From: Holophagaceae bacterium UBA706
GTDB taxonomy: Bacteria; Acidobacteriota; Holophagae; Holophagales; Holophagaceae
Assembly (NCBI GenBank): GCA_002298155.1
Contig: DBME01000337.1
Coordinates: forward strand, 6,619-13,599
Reading direction: 5' to 3'
DNA: 6,981 nt
The notes beneath the pieces were generated by a model that worked only from the letters and a program-made list of their open reading frames with translations, did no database searches and had not been told where the DNA came from. A program made the position numbers and the translations under genes. Below, piece after piece: positions 1 to 6,820 of this stretch; positions within the stretch are counted from its first letter, which is position 1, and the number at the start of each line of letters is the position of its first letter.

Positions 1-698
1 ACCGCGAAGGCGATGAAGAAGCCCAGCATCAGCAGCCACTGCACGCCTTTGCTCATCGGGGTATTCAGCAAGTCCTGATAGTCAAAGGTGAACACGCCGG
101 TGGCGGCATGGTGAGTCAGCACCAGGCCCAGGATGGCGACCAGCATGATGAGGCCGCTGACCTGGGTGTAGATGAAGAACTTGGTGGCGGCGTTGATCCG
201 GGATTTGCCGTCGGTGACCGAGTGGCCCCACAGCGCAATCAGGAAGTACATCGGTACCAGCATCATCTCCCAGAAGAAGAAGAAGAGGAACAGGTCCAGC
301 GCCATGAAGACGCCGAGCACTCCACCCAGGATCCACAGCAGGTTGAGGTGGAAGAAGCCGATGCGCTGCACGATTTCCTTCCAGGAACAGAGGATGGCCA
401 GCACGCCGATGAAGCAGGTGAGGATCACCATCAACAGCGACAAGCCATCCACCGCCAGGTGCAATGAGATGCCGAAGCGGGGGATCCAGGGCAGTTGCAG
501 TTCGGCGGCCCAGACGGGCACGCCGCCCTGGGCTGCCAGGGTGAAGTCACCGCTCCACCAGATGGCGCAGGAGAGCAGCAGGCAGGCGCTCATCGACAGC
601 AGGGCGACCCAGCGTACGAAGTACTCGCCGAATCGCTCGGTCTGCCAACAGAGCAGACCGCCGATGAAGGGTATTAACAAGATCCAGAGTAAGGTCAC
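1..698 (-). CDS. nuoM: NADH-quinone oxidoreductase subunit M, N-terminal part (runs off window start)
   Basis: Inner-membrane antiporter-like subunit of respiratory complex I, one of the proton-pumping subunits coupled to NADH oxidation by quinone. I translated it from a GTG at 698 down to base 1, giving 232 complete codons and no stop. The product is very hydrophobic. It carries IPFIGGLLCWQTERFG near the N-terminus, IPRFGISLHLAVDGLSLLM at 72-90, CSWKEI at 104-109 and FFFFWEMMLVPMYF at 139-152. Glu144 falls exactly at the position of the essential glutamate of E. coli NuoM; the next conserved lysine (K234) would lie just outside the window. The GTG start is chosen because it gives the family N-terminus without offset. 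A weak GAGAG (minus strand, 707-711) lies 8 bases upstream. It follows the nuoL tail by 78 bases, as in the nuo operon. Codons such as TTA, ATA, CGA and GTA set it apart from the genes after 1107. The match is close to the gammaproteobacterial family. Confidence 0.93.
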   Translation of the reverse strand, partial: MTLLWILLIPFIGGLLCWQTERFGEYFVRWVALLSMSACLLLSCAIWWSGDFTLAAQGGVPVWAAELQLPWIPRFGISLHLAVDGLSLLMVILTCFIGVLAILCSWKEIVQRIGFFHLNLLWILGGVLGVFMALDLFLFFFFWEMMLVPMYFLIALWGHSVTDGKSRINAATKFFIYTQVSGLIMLVAILGLVLTHHAATGVFTFDYQDLLNTPMSKGVQWLLMLGFFIAFA

Positions 699-776
699 GA
701 TATCAGCTCTCGTCTATGTTCTAGTCACTGTGCAGGCCCGTGGGCTTGCTGCGAGTTCAGGGGCTGCATCACGGGA

Positions 777-1106
777 TCAGCCGAGCAGCAGCAGGGCCAG
801 GATCAGGGCGGCGCCCATCCCCATGGAGGCTGCATACCAGCGCAACTTGCCGGAAACGGTCCAGGCCAACAGCTGGTGGCCACTCTGTGCCAGCCAGGCC
901 GGCAGGTTCATCATCCAGTCCAGCGGATCCTTGCCGAGCAGCCGGGTCGCCAGCAGATACGGCTTGACCCACAGCTGATCGTAAAGCCAGTCAAAGCCCC
1001 AGGCATTGAACCAGAGAGTGCTGAGCAACTTGCCCGGCGCGCTGTTGGCCACGCTGCTGGCCAGGCGGCGCTCACCCAGAAACAGGAAGGCGGCCAGGGC
1101 GATGCC
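777..1106 (-). pseudogene. nuoL: nuoL 3' fragment (C-terminal ~109 residues only)
   Basis: The part of the chimeric frame that matches NuoL, the distal proton-pumping membrane subunit of complex I with the long lateral helix. Recognisable landmarks are GIALAAFLFLGERRL, VANSAPGKLL, FNAWGFDWLYDQLWVKPYL, DPLDWMMNLPAWL and LRWYAASMGMGAALILALLLL, in the same order as the end of E. coli NuoL. The final hydrophobic stretch would be the last transmembrane helix. It ends at TGA 777 and is followed by nuoM in the normal nuoL-nuoM order, so this end of the gene is intact; the 5' ~500 codons are replaced by foreign sequence at about 1106. On its own it would be non-functional. Confidence 0.85.
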
Positions 1107-1487
1107 GGTGGAGGCGGTGGGGGCCAGGGAGATGCCCGCCGGGGGCGTGCGCCGGGGCAGGGGCTGGGTCTCGGTGGCGTTGCCCTTGGTGGGCTCGGCG
1201 GTGATGCGCAGGCCCTGGGGGCCGCGGTTGATGAGGATGCGGAAGGTCTCGGAACCGGCCTCGTGGTCGAAATAGGCCTCGCCGGTGGTGGCCAGGCCGG
1301 CCTCCTTGCCCACGGGCACGACCTCCTTGGCCAGGACCTCGACCATGGTCTGGGGCAGGGGGTTGGCCAGGAGCGGCATCTCGGCGCCACCGGGCATCTC
1401 CAGGACCGGAGGGGCGTTGGGTTCCAGGCGGAGGCGCAGCCCGCCCCGGGGGCTGATATGGGCCAGCAGTCTGTCCAGCTGTGGCAT
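777..1487 (-). CDS. Chimeric open frame: PilT N-terminal-like domain joined in frame to the C-terminus of NuoL
   Basis: An uninterrupted 236-codon frame from ATG 1487 to TGA 777, with a good ribosome site (GGAG on the minus strand, 1494-1497, 6 bases upstream). Residues 1-100 (MPQLDRLLAHISPRGG..., ...TFRILINRGPQGLRITAEP) resemble the PAS-like N-terminal domain of the PilT/PilU twitching ATPases. Residues 101-126 are a Pro/Thr-rich linker. Residues 128-236 are the C-terminal end of complex I subunit NuoL. No ATPase domain follows the PilT-like part, and the NuoL part lacks its first ~500 residues, so neither half is a working version of its family. Proline codons change at the join: 12 of 17 are CCC before residue 128, while all 4 after it are CCG. 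I read this as an artificial or recombinational fusion of two genomes, not a designed protein. The PilT assignment is by general resemblance and moderate; the NuoL assignment is strong. Confidence 0.6.
   Translation of the reverse strand: MPQLDRLLAHISPRGGLRLRLEPNAPPVLEMPGGAEMPLLANPLPQTMVEVLAKEVVPVGKEAGLATTGEAYFDHEAGSETFRILINRGPQGLRITAEPTKGNATETQPLPRRTPPAGISLAPTASTGIALAAFLFLGERRLASSVANSAPGKLLSTLWFNAWGFDWLYDQLWVKPYLLATRLLGKDPLDWMMNLPAWLAQSGHQLLAWTVSGKLRWYAASMGMGAALILALLLLG
1092..1136. repeat. Imperfect 15-base direct repeat at the genome junction
   Basis: Bases 1092-1106 and 1122-1136 match at 14 of 15 positions and lie 30 bases apart. On the minus strand they encode GIALA (start of NuoL similarity) and GISLA (end of the foreign side). 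The change of homology and codon preference falls between or within them. Short similarity at a breakpoint would fit recombination, template switching or a false assembly overlap. In GC-rich coding sequence a 15-mer of this kind could also arise by chance. Confidence 0.45.
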
Positions 1488-1550
1488 GGTCCGCTCCGGA
1501 AGGGAACCCCAGTCTATACCGCGGGGCCCCCAAGATACATCAGGTTGAAG

Positions 1551-1581
1551 TTGCGACAGGGACCCAGGATCCGGCTAAACT
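1551..1581 (+). promoter_or_regulatory. Candidate sigma70-type promoter for sucC
   Basis: TTGCGA at 1551-1556 (4 of 6 to TTGACA) and TAAACT at 1576-1581 (4 of 6 to TATAAT), with a long 19-base spacer. It lies in the 132-base divergent gap before sucC and would give a leader of about 30 bases. The same TAAACTGA octamer, with a 19-base spacer to a -35-like element, occurs before the saccharopine dehydrogenase-family gene, which mildly strengthens both. It was found by eye only. Confidence 0.35.
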
Positions 1582-1619
1582 GATCGATCCCGAAGCAGAC
1601 CAAGGACCCAGGAGACCTG

Positions 1620-2773
<1,154 letters not shown>

Positions 2774-2777
<4 letters not shown>

Positions 2778-3172
2778 CCGACAAAGATCCCAAGGCCCGG
2801 TACGACGCCAAGTGGGCGGAGTACCAGTCCGTGATGCACCGGGGAGCCTGGCGCATCGGATGGGGATTCTTCTTCGTCACCGTCGGCCTGCTGCCCATGA
2901 TGTGGCTCTTCATCTGGATGGTGGGCGCGGGGAACTGGGAGAAGACCAGCTTCCACGCCCCGATCCTCATGTGGCTGGCGGTGCCCCTCAACCTCGCGGT
3001 GGTCGTGGCCGCCGTCTTCCATCTCTACCGCAAGAACGTCGAGCTCGACGCCATCAAGCGCACCTACCTCAAAGAGCTCCGCGCCCTGAAGAACCAGCTG
3101 CCCCCTTCACCCGGCTGCGAAGCCCCCCGGGAATCCGCTGCGGACCCCGACTCCTTCCGCGACGACAACTGA
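2774..3172 (+). CDS. Small two-transmembrane protein encoded between sucC and sucD, function unknown
   Basis: I do not recognise this family. The 132-residue product has a charged N-terminus (1-27), two strongly hydrophobic segments at about 28-50 and 63-84, and a short loop with [10 protein letters not shown] between them. A basic, helix-forming stretch follows ([20 protein letters not shown], 83-102), then a Pro/Ser/Asp-rich tail. There is no cleavable signal peptide. Positive charge on both ends suggests both termini are cytoplasmic. The ATG overlaps the sucC stop (ATGA) with no good Shine-Dalgarno sequence, so it is probably translated by coupling to sucC. sucD follows 23 bases after its stop with its own ribosome site. 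Base composition matches the flanking suc genes, so it looks resident. Position suggests a role tied to TCA-cycle expression or membrane association of the synthetase, but that is only an inference from location. Confidence 0.8.
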
Positions 3173-3195
3173 ACCCTTCCACACCGAGGTCCTCC

Positions 3196-4077
3196 ATGTC
3201 CATCCTCGTAGGCAACCACACCCGCTTGATCGTCCAGGGCATCACCGGCCGGGAGGGCCTCTTCCATGCCAAGGGCTGCCGCGACTACGGCACCCAGGTG
3301 GTGGGCGGCGTCACCCCCGGCAAGGGCGGCACGGAGGTCGAGGGCTTCCCGGTCTTCAACACCGTCAAGGACGCCCGCGCCGCCACGGGCGCCAACGCCA
3401 CCATGATCTTCGTGCCGCCCCCGGCGGCGGCTGACGCCATCCTGGAGGCCCTGGAGGCCGGGATCGAGCTCATCGTCTGCATCACCGAGGGCATCCCCGT
3501 CCAGGACATGGTCAAGGTGAACCGCGTGCTGGGCGAGCACCCCGGCCAGCGCCTCGTGGGCCCCAACTGCCCCGGCGTCATCACCCCCGGCCAGGCCAAG
3601 ATCGGCATCATGCCCGGCCGCATCCACCTTCCCGGCCACGTGGGCATCATCTCCCGCTCGGGCACCCTGGCCTATGAAGCGGTCGGCCAACTGAGCGCCC
3701 TTGGCATCGGCCAGAGCACCAGCGTGGGCATCGGCGGCGACCCCATCAACGGCACCAACTTCATCGACGCCCTCAAGCTCTTCCAGGCGGACCCCGACAC
3801 CCACGCCATCGTCATGGTGGGCGAAATCGGCGGCGGGGCGGAAGAGGAGGCGGCTGCCTACATCAAGGCCCACGTCACCAAGCCCGTGGTGGCCTTCATC
3901 GCCGGGCAGACGGCACCTCCGGGACGCCGCATGGGCCACGCCGGCGCCATCATCAGCGGCGGCAAGGGCACCGCCAAGGAGAAGATGGCTGCGCTCGAGG
4001 CCGCCGGCATCACCGTCGTGGTGAGTCCCGCGGACATGGGCAAGGCCATGGCTCAGCGTCTGGCCGCCAAGGCCTGA
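3196..4077 (+). CDS. sucD: Succinyl-CoA synthetase (ADP-forming) alpha subunit
   Basis: Catalytic partner of SucC: binds CoA and carries the phosphohistidine intermediate. The 293 residues are close to the usual 289-290. The N-terminal Rossmann CoA-binding domain has [14 protein letters not shown] at 13-26, GGVTPGKGG at 37-45, VFVPPP-like FVPPPAA at 72-78 and ITEGIPV at 96-102. [10 protein letters not shown] at 122-131 and SRSGTLAYE at 153-161 follow. The active-site histidine is His248 in [11 protein letters not shown]. The open frame continues upstream to 2812, but ATG 3196 is chosen because [15 protein letters not shown] is the family N-terminus and GAGG (3185-3188) lies 7 bases upstream. 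It is third in the sucC-membrane protein-sucD operon. All key motifs appear intact. Confidence 0.97.
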   Translation: MSILVGNHTRLIVQGITGREGLFHAKGCRDYGTQVVGGVTPGKGGTEVEGFPVFNTVKDARAATGANATMIFVPPPAAADAILEALEAGIELIVCITEGIPVQDMVKVNRVLGEHPGQRLVGPNCPGVITPGQAKIGIMPGRIHLPGHVGIISRSGTLAYEAVGQLSALGIGQSTSVGIGGDPINGTNFIDALKLFQADPDTHAIVMVGEIGGGAEEEAAAYIKAHVTKPVVAFIAGQTAPPGRRMGHAGAIISGGKGTAKEKMAALEAAGITVVVSPADMGKAMAQRLAAKA

Positions 4078-4102
4078 GGCCTTCGGAGCCCTATGGGCTT
4101 CC
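4069..4102 (+). terminator. Possible weak terminator after sucD (two small hairpins)
   Basis: AAGGCC-TGA-GGCCTT (4069-4083) is a perfect 6-bp stem spanning the sucD stop. Directly after it, bases 4085-4091 and 4095-4101 form a 7-bp stem (one G-U pair) with a three-base loop. Only a short T-containing run (CTATATTTG, 4102-4110) follows, so it is not a textbook intrinsic terminator. It does fit the end of the suc operon, because the next gene has its own -10 element. Confidence 0.35.
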
Positions 4103-4150
4103 TATATTTGTACCGAGATTTGAACCTGTAGAAATCCGGCCAAAGACGCC

Positions 4151-4156
4151 TATACT
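4151..4156 (+). promoter_or_regulatory. Strong -10 element (TATACT) directly upstream of an ATG: leaderless promoter candidate
   Basis: TATACT matches TATAAT at 5 of 6 positions and stands out in GC-rich DNA. It ends 7 bases before the ATG at 4164, which would place the transcription start at or beside the start codon. No convincing -35 box lies 16-18 bases upstream, and no Shine-Dalgarno sequence precedes the ATG. This matches the TANNNT arrangement known for leaderless bacterial genes. Confidence 0.5.
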
Positions 4157-4163
4157 ACGTCAT

Positions 4164-4715
4164 ATGTCCACGATTGCATTGGTTCTTCATGATCCGGCGG
4201 CTCGTCGGGTAAGGGAGCTCTGGTCGCTGCTCGAAGACCGTTTCGGTCTCATGGGCGTGCGCAAGGTCCCCTTCCCGCACGTGACCCTCATGGCCTTCGA
4301 CGACCTCACGCATCTGGACGTGAAGGAACTGCTGGAGCGCATCTCCCAGGCCACGGCCCCCTTCACCCTGGAGACCACGGGCCTGGGCCTGTTCAACGAG
4401 CCGGCGAACATCATCTACGCCCCCGTGGTGAAAGTCCCGCAACTCAATCACCTGCACCGGGTGGTGCACGAGGAGATCAAGGCCCTGGGCGGCTCCGTTC
4501 CGCCCCTTTACGCGCCGGGCCGCTGGATTCCCCACATCACCCTGGCCCAGGGCGACGCCTCCTCCGGGTCCTACGGCCAGGCCGTGGACCTCCTGCTGGA
4601 GGAGGACCTCAAGCTCTCCTTCGAGGTGCGCAACCTGACGCTGTTCACCTGGATCGGGCCGCGGTACGAACCCTGCGACCGCTTCCCGCTCATGGGCAGG
4701 GCGGCCGCAGGGTGA
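4164..4715 (+). CDS. 2H phosphoesterase superfamily protein (2'-5' RNA ligase / cyclic phosphodiesterase-like)
   Basis: A 183-residue soluble protein with the two H-x-T motifs that define the 2H superfamily: His39-Val-Thr41 in PFPHVTLMAF and His124-Ile-Thr126 in WIPHITLAQG. About 85 residues separate the two, and the protein is about the size of the two-lobed fold in this family. Members such as ThpR/LigT open 2',3'-cyclic phosphates or, in vitro, join 2'-5' RNA ends. The true substrate here cannot be told from sequence. The start at ATG 4164 gives the usual beta-strand opening (MSTIALVLHD). No ribosome site precedes it, but a TATACT lies 7 bases upstream, suggesting a leaderless message. It is transcribed independently of suc and converges on the minus-strand gene that ends 13 bases away. 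Codon use fits the downstream genome. Confidence 0.85.
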   Translation: MSTIALVLHDPAARRVRELWSLLEDRFGLMGVRKVPFPHVTLMAFDDLTHLDVKELLERISQATAPFTLETTGLGLFNEPANIIYAPVVKVPQLNHLHRVVHEEIKALGGSVPPLYAPGRWIPHITLAQGDASSGSYGQAVDLLLEEDLKLSFEVRNLTLFTWIGPRYEPCDRFPLMGRAAAG

Positions 4716-4728
4716 AGACGGGCCGGTC

Positions 4729-5853
4729 CTAGGATTCAATCCAGTTCACATTGTGCCGTGCCAGATCCTTCCGGATGAAATCCCAACATCCCGCCACCTG
4801 TCCCACGAACTCCGGCGGCGCGATGCCCTTGCGGGTATAGAGCCCGGCGGCCACCAGGCGCACCGTGGCGGTGCAGGAGTAGCCGGTGGTGCGTGCCATG
4901 GAGGTTGTCCGGGTGACGGGGTCGTAGCGGTCCAGAAGGTCGTACACGTGGTGCTCGGCCTTGCCGTCCTTCGTCCCGTCGACGATGACGCGCATGATCG
5001 TGAAGTCCTCGTCGCCCTCCTCCATCATCCACATGGGGAACAGCAGACGGGTGGTGAGGTCCATGGGGGCCACCTTCACGCCGCCCACGTCGATGGGCTC
5101 CAGCCCGAAGAACCCCGCTTCCCGCAGCATGCGCATCTTCTCGATGTGGCCGGGGTAGCGCAGGGTCTTCTCCTTCTTGAAGGGGGCGTCGACCGTGGTG
5201 ATGAGCGAACGCAGGCCGTCGGTGTTGAAGGCCTCGAGCGTGCCCACGCCCGGGAAGTCCATGAGCTCGGGCTCGCTCAGGGCGGGCATGACGATCTCCT
5301 TGCCGTGGGCCACGTAGCGGGCCGGGCGGGTGTACTCCTCCACCACGTCGATGGGCGAGAAGCCGGCCTTGTACTCGAAGGGCCAGGTGCGGATCTTGGG
5401 CAGGCCGCCCACGTAGCACTCGAAGTTGGAGATGGTGTCCAGGCGGCGCTGGAAGTCGCCCACGATGAAGTTGTCGCAGCCCGGGGCCACGCCCGCGTCC
5501 ATGATGGCGATCAGGCCCTGATCCTTGGCCAAGGCATCCAGGGCGAAGGGATCCTCAGGGAAGAAGGAGATGTCGACGATGTTCCTGCCGGCTTCCAGGA
5601 CGGCCTTCATGGTGTTGAAGCCCATGAAGCCCGGCACGGCCCCCACCACGAGGTCGGCGTCCGCCACGGCCGCGCGCACTTCGGCGGCCTGGGAGAGGTC
5701 CTTGCGCAGGGTCCTGACGCCGCGGGCGGCGAGGCGGGCAAGACCGCCTTCGGACAGGTCGACGGAGGTGACGTCGAACTCCCCGTCACGTGCGAGATCG
5801 AGCGCCATGGCCGCACCTACGCGGCCGGCGCCCAGAATGGTAACTTTCTTCAT
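4729..5853 (-). CDS. Saccharopine dehydrogenase-family oxidoreductase
   Basis: A 374-residue NAD(P)-dependent enzyme of the saccharopine dehydrogenase / lysine 6-dehydrogenase-like family, cytoplasmic. The N-terminal Rossmann domain opens with KKVTILGAGRVGAAMALDLA (dinucleotide loop GAGRVG, 8-13); an acidic Asp32 at the end of strand 2 hints at NAD preference. DADLVVGAVPGFMGFNTMKA (66-85) and VDISFFPED (93-101) follow, then MDAGVAPGCDNFIVG at 118-132, typical of the family's link to the catalytic domain. The C-terminal domain (about 135-370) has YVGGLPKIRTWPFEYKAGFS and RTTGYSCTATVRL. The open frame extends upstream to 5955, but ATG 5853 is chosen because GGAGG (5859-5863) sits 5 bases upstream and the nucleotide-binding strand begins immediately. 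The substrate is unknown: lysine, saccharopine or carboxynorspermidine-type roles are all possible. No lysine or polyamine genes lie nearby to decide. Confidence 0.87.
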   Translation of the reverse strand: MKKVTILGAGRVGAAMALDLARDGEFDVTSVDLSEGGLARLAARGVRTLRKDLSQAAEVRAAVADADLVVGAVPGFMGFNTMKAVLEAGRNIVDISFFPEDPFALDALAKDQGLIAIMDAGVAPGCDNFIVGDFQRRLDTISNFECYVGGLPKIRTWPFEYKAGFSPIDVVEEYTRPARYVAHGKEIVMPALSEPELMDFPGVGTLEAFNTDGLRSLITTVDAPFKKEKTLRYPGHIEKMRMLREAGFFGLEPIDVGGVKVAPMDLTTRLLFPMWMMEEGDEDFTIMRVIVDGTKDGKAEHHVYDLLDRYDPVTRTTSMARTTGYSCTATVRLVAAGLYTRKGIAPPEFVGQVAGCWDFIRKDLARHNVNWIES

Positions 5854-5878
5854 GAAAGCCTCCGGGGGGATGGCCTTC

Positions 5879-5909
5879 AGTTTACACCTGGAGCTTTGGG
5901 GCCCGTCAT
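5879..5909 (-). promoter_or_regulatory. Candidate promoter for the saccharopine dehydrogenase-family gene
   Basis: Read on the minus strand: ATGACG (5909-5904, 4 of 6 to TTGACA), a 19-base spacer, and TAAACT (5884-5879). It would give a leader of about 20 bases that includes the GGAGG ribosome site. TAAACTGA and the 19-base spacing repeat those seen before sucC. Found by eye; weak consensus. Confidence 0.33.
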
Positions 5910-5941
5910 CCCGCGCGCGGAAAATCACAAGGGAGGCATAG

Positions 5942-5947
5942 TATGCT
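5942..5947 (+). promoter_or_regulatory. -10-like element (TATGCT) just upstream of the radical SAM start
   Basis: TATGCT fits TANNNT and ends 6 bases before the ATG at 5954. The only purine-rich run, GGGAGG (5931-5936), is 17 bases from the ATG and too distant to be a normal ribosome site. The geometry copies the TATACT before the 2H phosphoesterase gene, so a leaderless or nearly leaderless transcript is plausible. Evidence is weaker than for 4151-4156. Confidence 0.38.
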
Positions 5948-5953
5948 GGATCC

Positions 5954-6820
5954 ATGGACGAGCTCGTGAAAGCCCACCTGGACCACCGCCGCAGCTGGCA
6001 GGACTTCGACTATTGCTACCCGGTCATCTCCCGGCGCAGCAAGGGCGTGAGTCTGGGCGTGAACCTGAATCCCGACAAGGTCTGCAACTTCGACTGCGTG
6101 TACTGCGAAGTGGACCGCCAGACGCCGGCACGCCGCGCGGACCTGGACCTGGAGCAGCTGACCCAGGAGATGGCCGCCCTGCTCGACCTCACCCTCTCGG
6201 GGGAACTCTTCGCCACGGCGCCGTTCAACTCGGCTTCCGCCGGCCAGCGCCGCCTCAACGACATCGCCTTCTCCGGGGACGGGGAGCCCACCACCCTGCG
6301 GGAGTTCCCCGCCGTGGTGGCCCGCATGGCCGACCTCAAGCGCGCCCGGGGCCTCGACGACGTGAAGCTCGTGCTCATCACCGATGCCTCCCGCCTGCGG
6401 GCCCCGGAGATCGTCGAGGGCCTGGACATCCTCATGGCCAACCAGGGCGAGATCTGGGCCAAGCTGGACGCGGGCACGGAGGCCTACTACCGCGAGATCA
6501 ACCGCTCCAAGGTGCCCTTCACCCGCATCCTGGACAACCTGGCCGCCACGGCCGAGCGCTGGCCCATCGTCATCCAGACCCTCTTCCTGCGCTGGCAGGG
6601 GCAGGGGCCCTCCGCGGGCGAGGTGGAGGCCTACATCCACTGCCTGCAGGCCCTGAGGGAGCGGGGCAAGCTCAAGGGCCTCCAGCTCTACACCGTGGCG
6701 CGCCCCACCCCCGAACCCGAAGCCCGCCCGCTCCCCGCGGCGGAACTGGACCTCCTGGCCGCCCAGGTGAGCGACGCCCTGCCGGGCGTGCCGGTGGAGG
6801 TCTTCTACGGCCCCGCCTAG
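5954..6820 (+). CDS. Radical SAM protein, COG0731 / wyosine-synthase-like (TYW1-related) family
   Basis: A 288-residue cytoplasmic iron-sulfur enzyme. VCNFDCVYC holds the CxxxCxxC cluster ligands Cys44, Cys48 and Cys51 that bind the SAM-cleaving 4Fe-4S cluster. SLGVNLNPDKVCNFDC (33-48) and FSGDGEPTTL (106-115) are characteristic of COG0731, the group that includes the tRNA-wyosine enzyme TYW1. ILMANQGEIWAKLDAGT (about 159-175) and NRSKVPFTRIL lie in the barrel's later strands. Bacteria do not normally make wyosine, and the C-terminal wyosine domain is absent, so the substrate is unknown. The start at ATG 5954 lies in a CCATGG shared with a minus-strand ATG, with no ribosome site but a TATGCT upstream. 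It is divergent from the saccharopine dehydrogenase-family gene (100-base gap) and its end overlaps the next gene. Confidence 0.88.
   Translation: MDELVKAHLDHRRSWQDFDYCYPVISRRSKGVSLGVNLNPDKVCNFDCVYCEVDRQTPARRADLDLEQLTQEMAALLDLTLSGELFATAPFNSASAGQRRLNDIAFSGDGEPTTLREFPAVVARMADLKRARGLDDVKLVLITDASRLRAPEIVEGLDILMANQGEIWAKLDAGTEAYYREINRSKVPFTRILDNLAATAERWPIVIQTLFLRWQGQGPSAGEVEAYIHCLQALRERGKLKGLQLYTVARPTPEPEARPLPAAELDLLAAQVSDALPGVPVEVFYGPA

Noticed and set aside
172..978. A 268-codon plus-strand open frame opposite nuoM and nuoL
   Set aside because: The minus strand encodes highly conserved NuoM and NuoL sequence. The plus-strand product is Ser/Arg/Gln-rich with no recognisable motif.
777..1487. A natural PilT-complex I fusion protein as a new biological system
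   Set aside because: Each half is a fragment missing its functional core, and the codon preference changes at the join. A chimera is far simpler.
2812..3195. N-terminal extension of SucD upstream through the small membrane protein gene
   Set aside because: The added sequence is Arg/Pro-rich and unlike SucD. ATG 3196 has a ribosome site and the normal family N-terminus.
4716..4728. Bidirectional terminator between the convergent genes
   Set aside because: Only 13 bases separate the stops and no convincing hairpin with a T run is visible on either strand.
5854..5955. N-terminal extension of the saccharopine dehydrogenase-family protein to a minus-strand ATG at 5955
   Set aside because: The extra 34 residues match nothing in the family, and a GGAGG lies 5 bases before ATG 5853, where the Rossmann strand begins.
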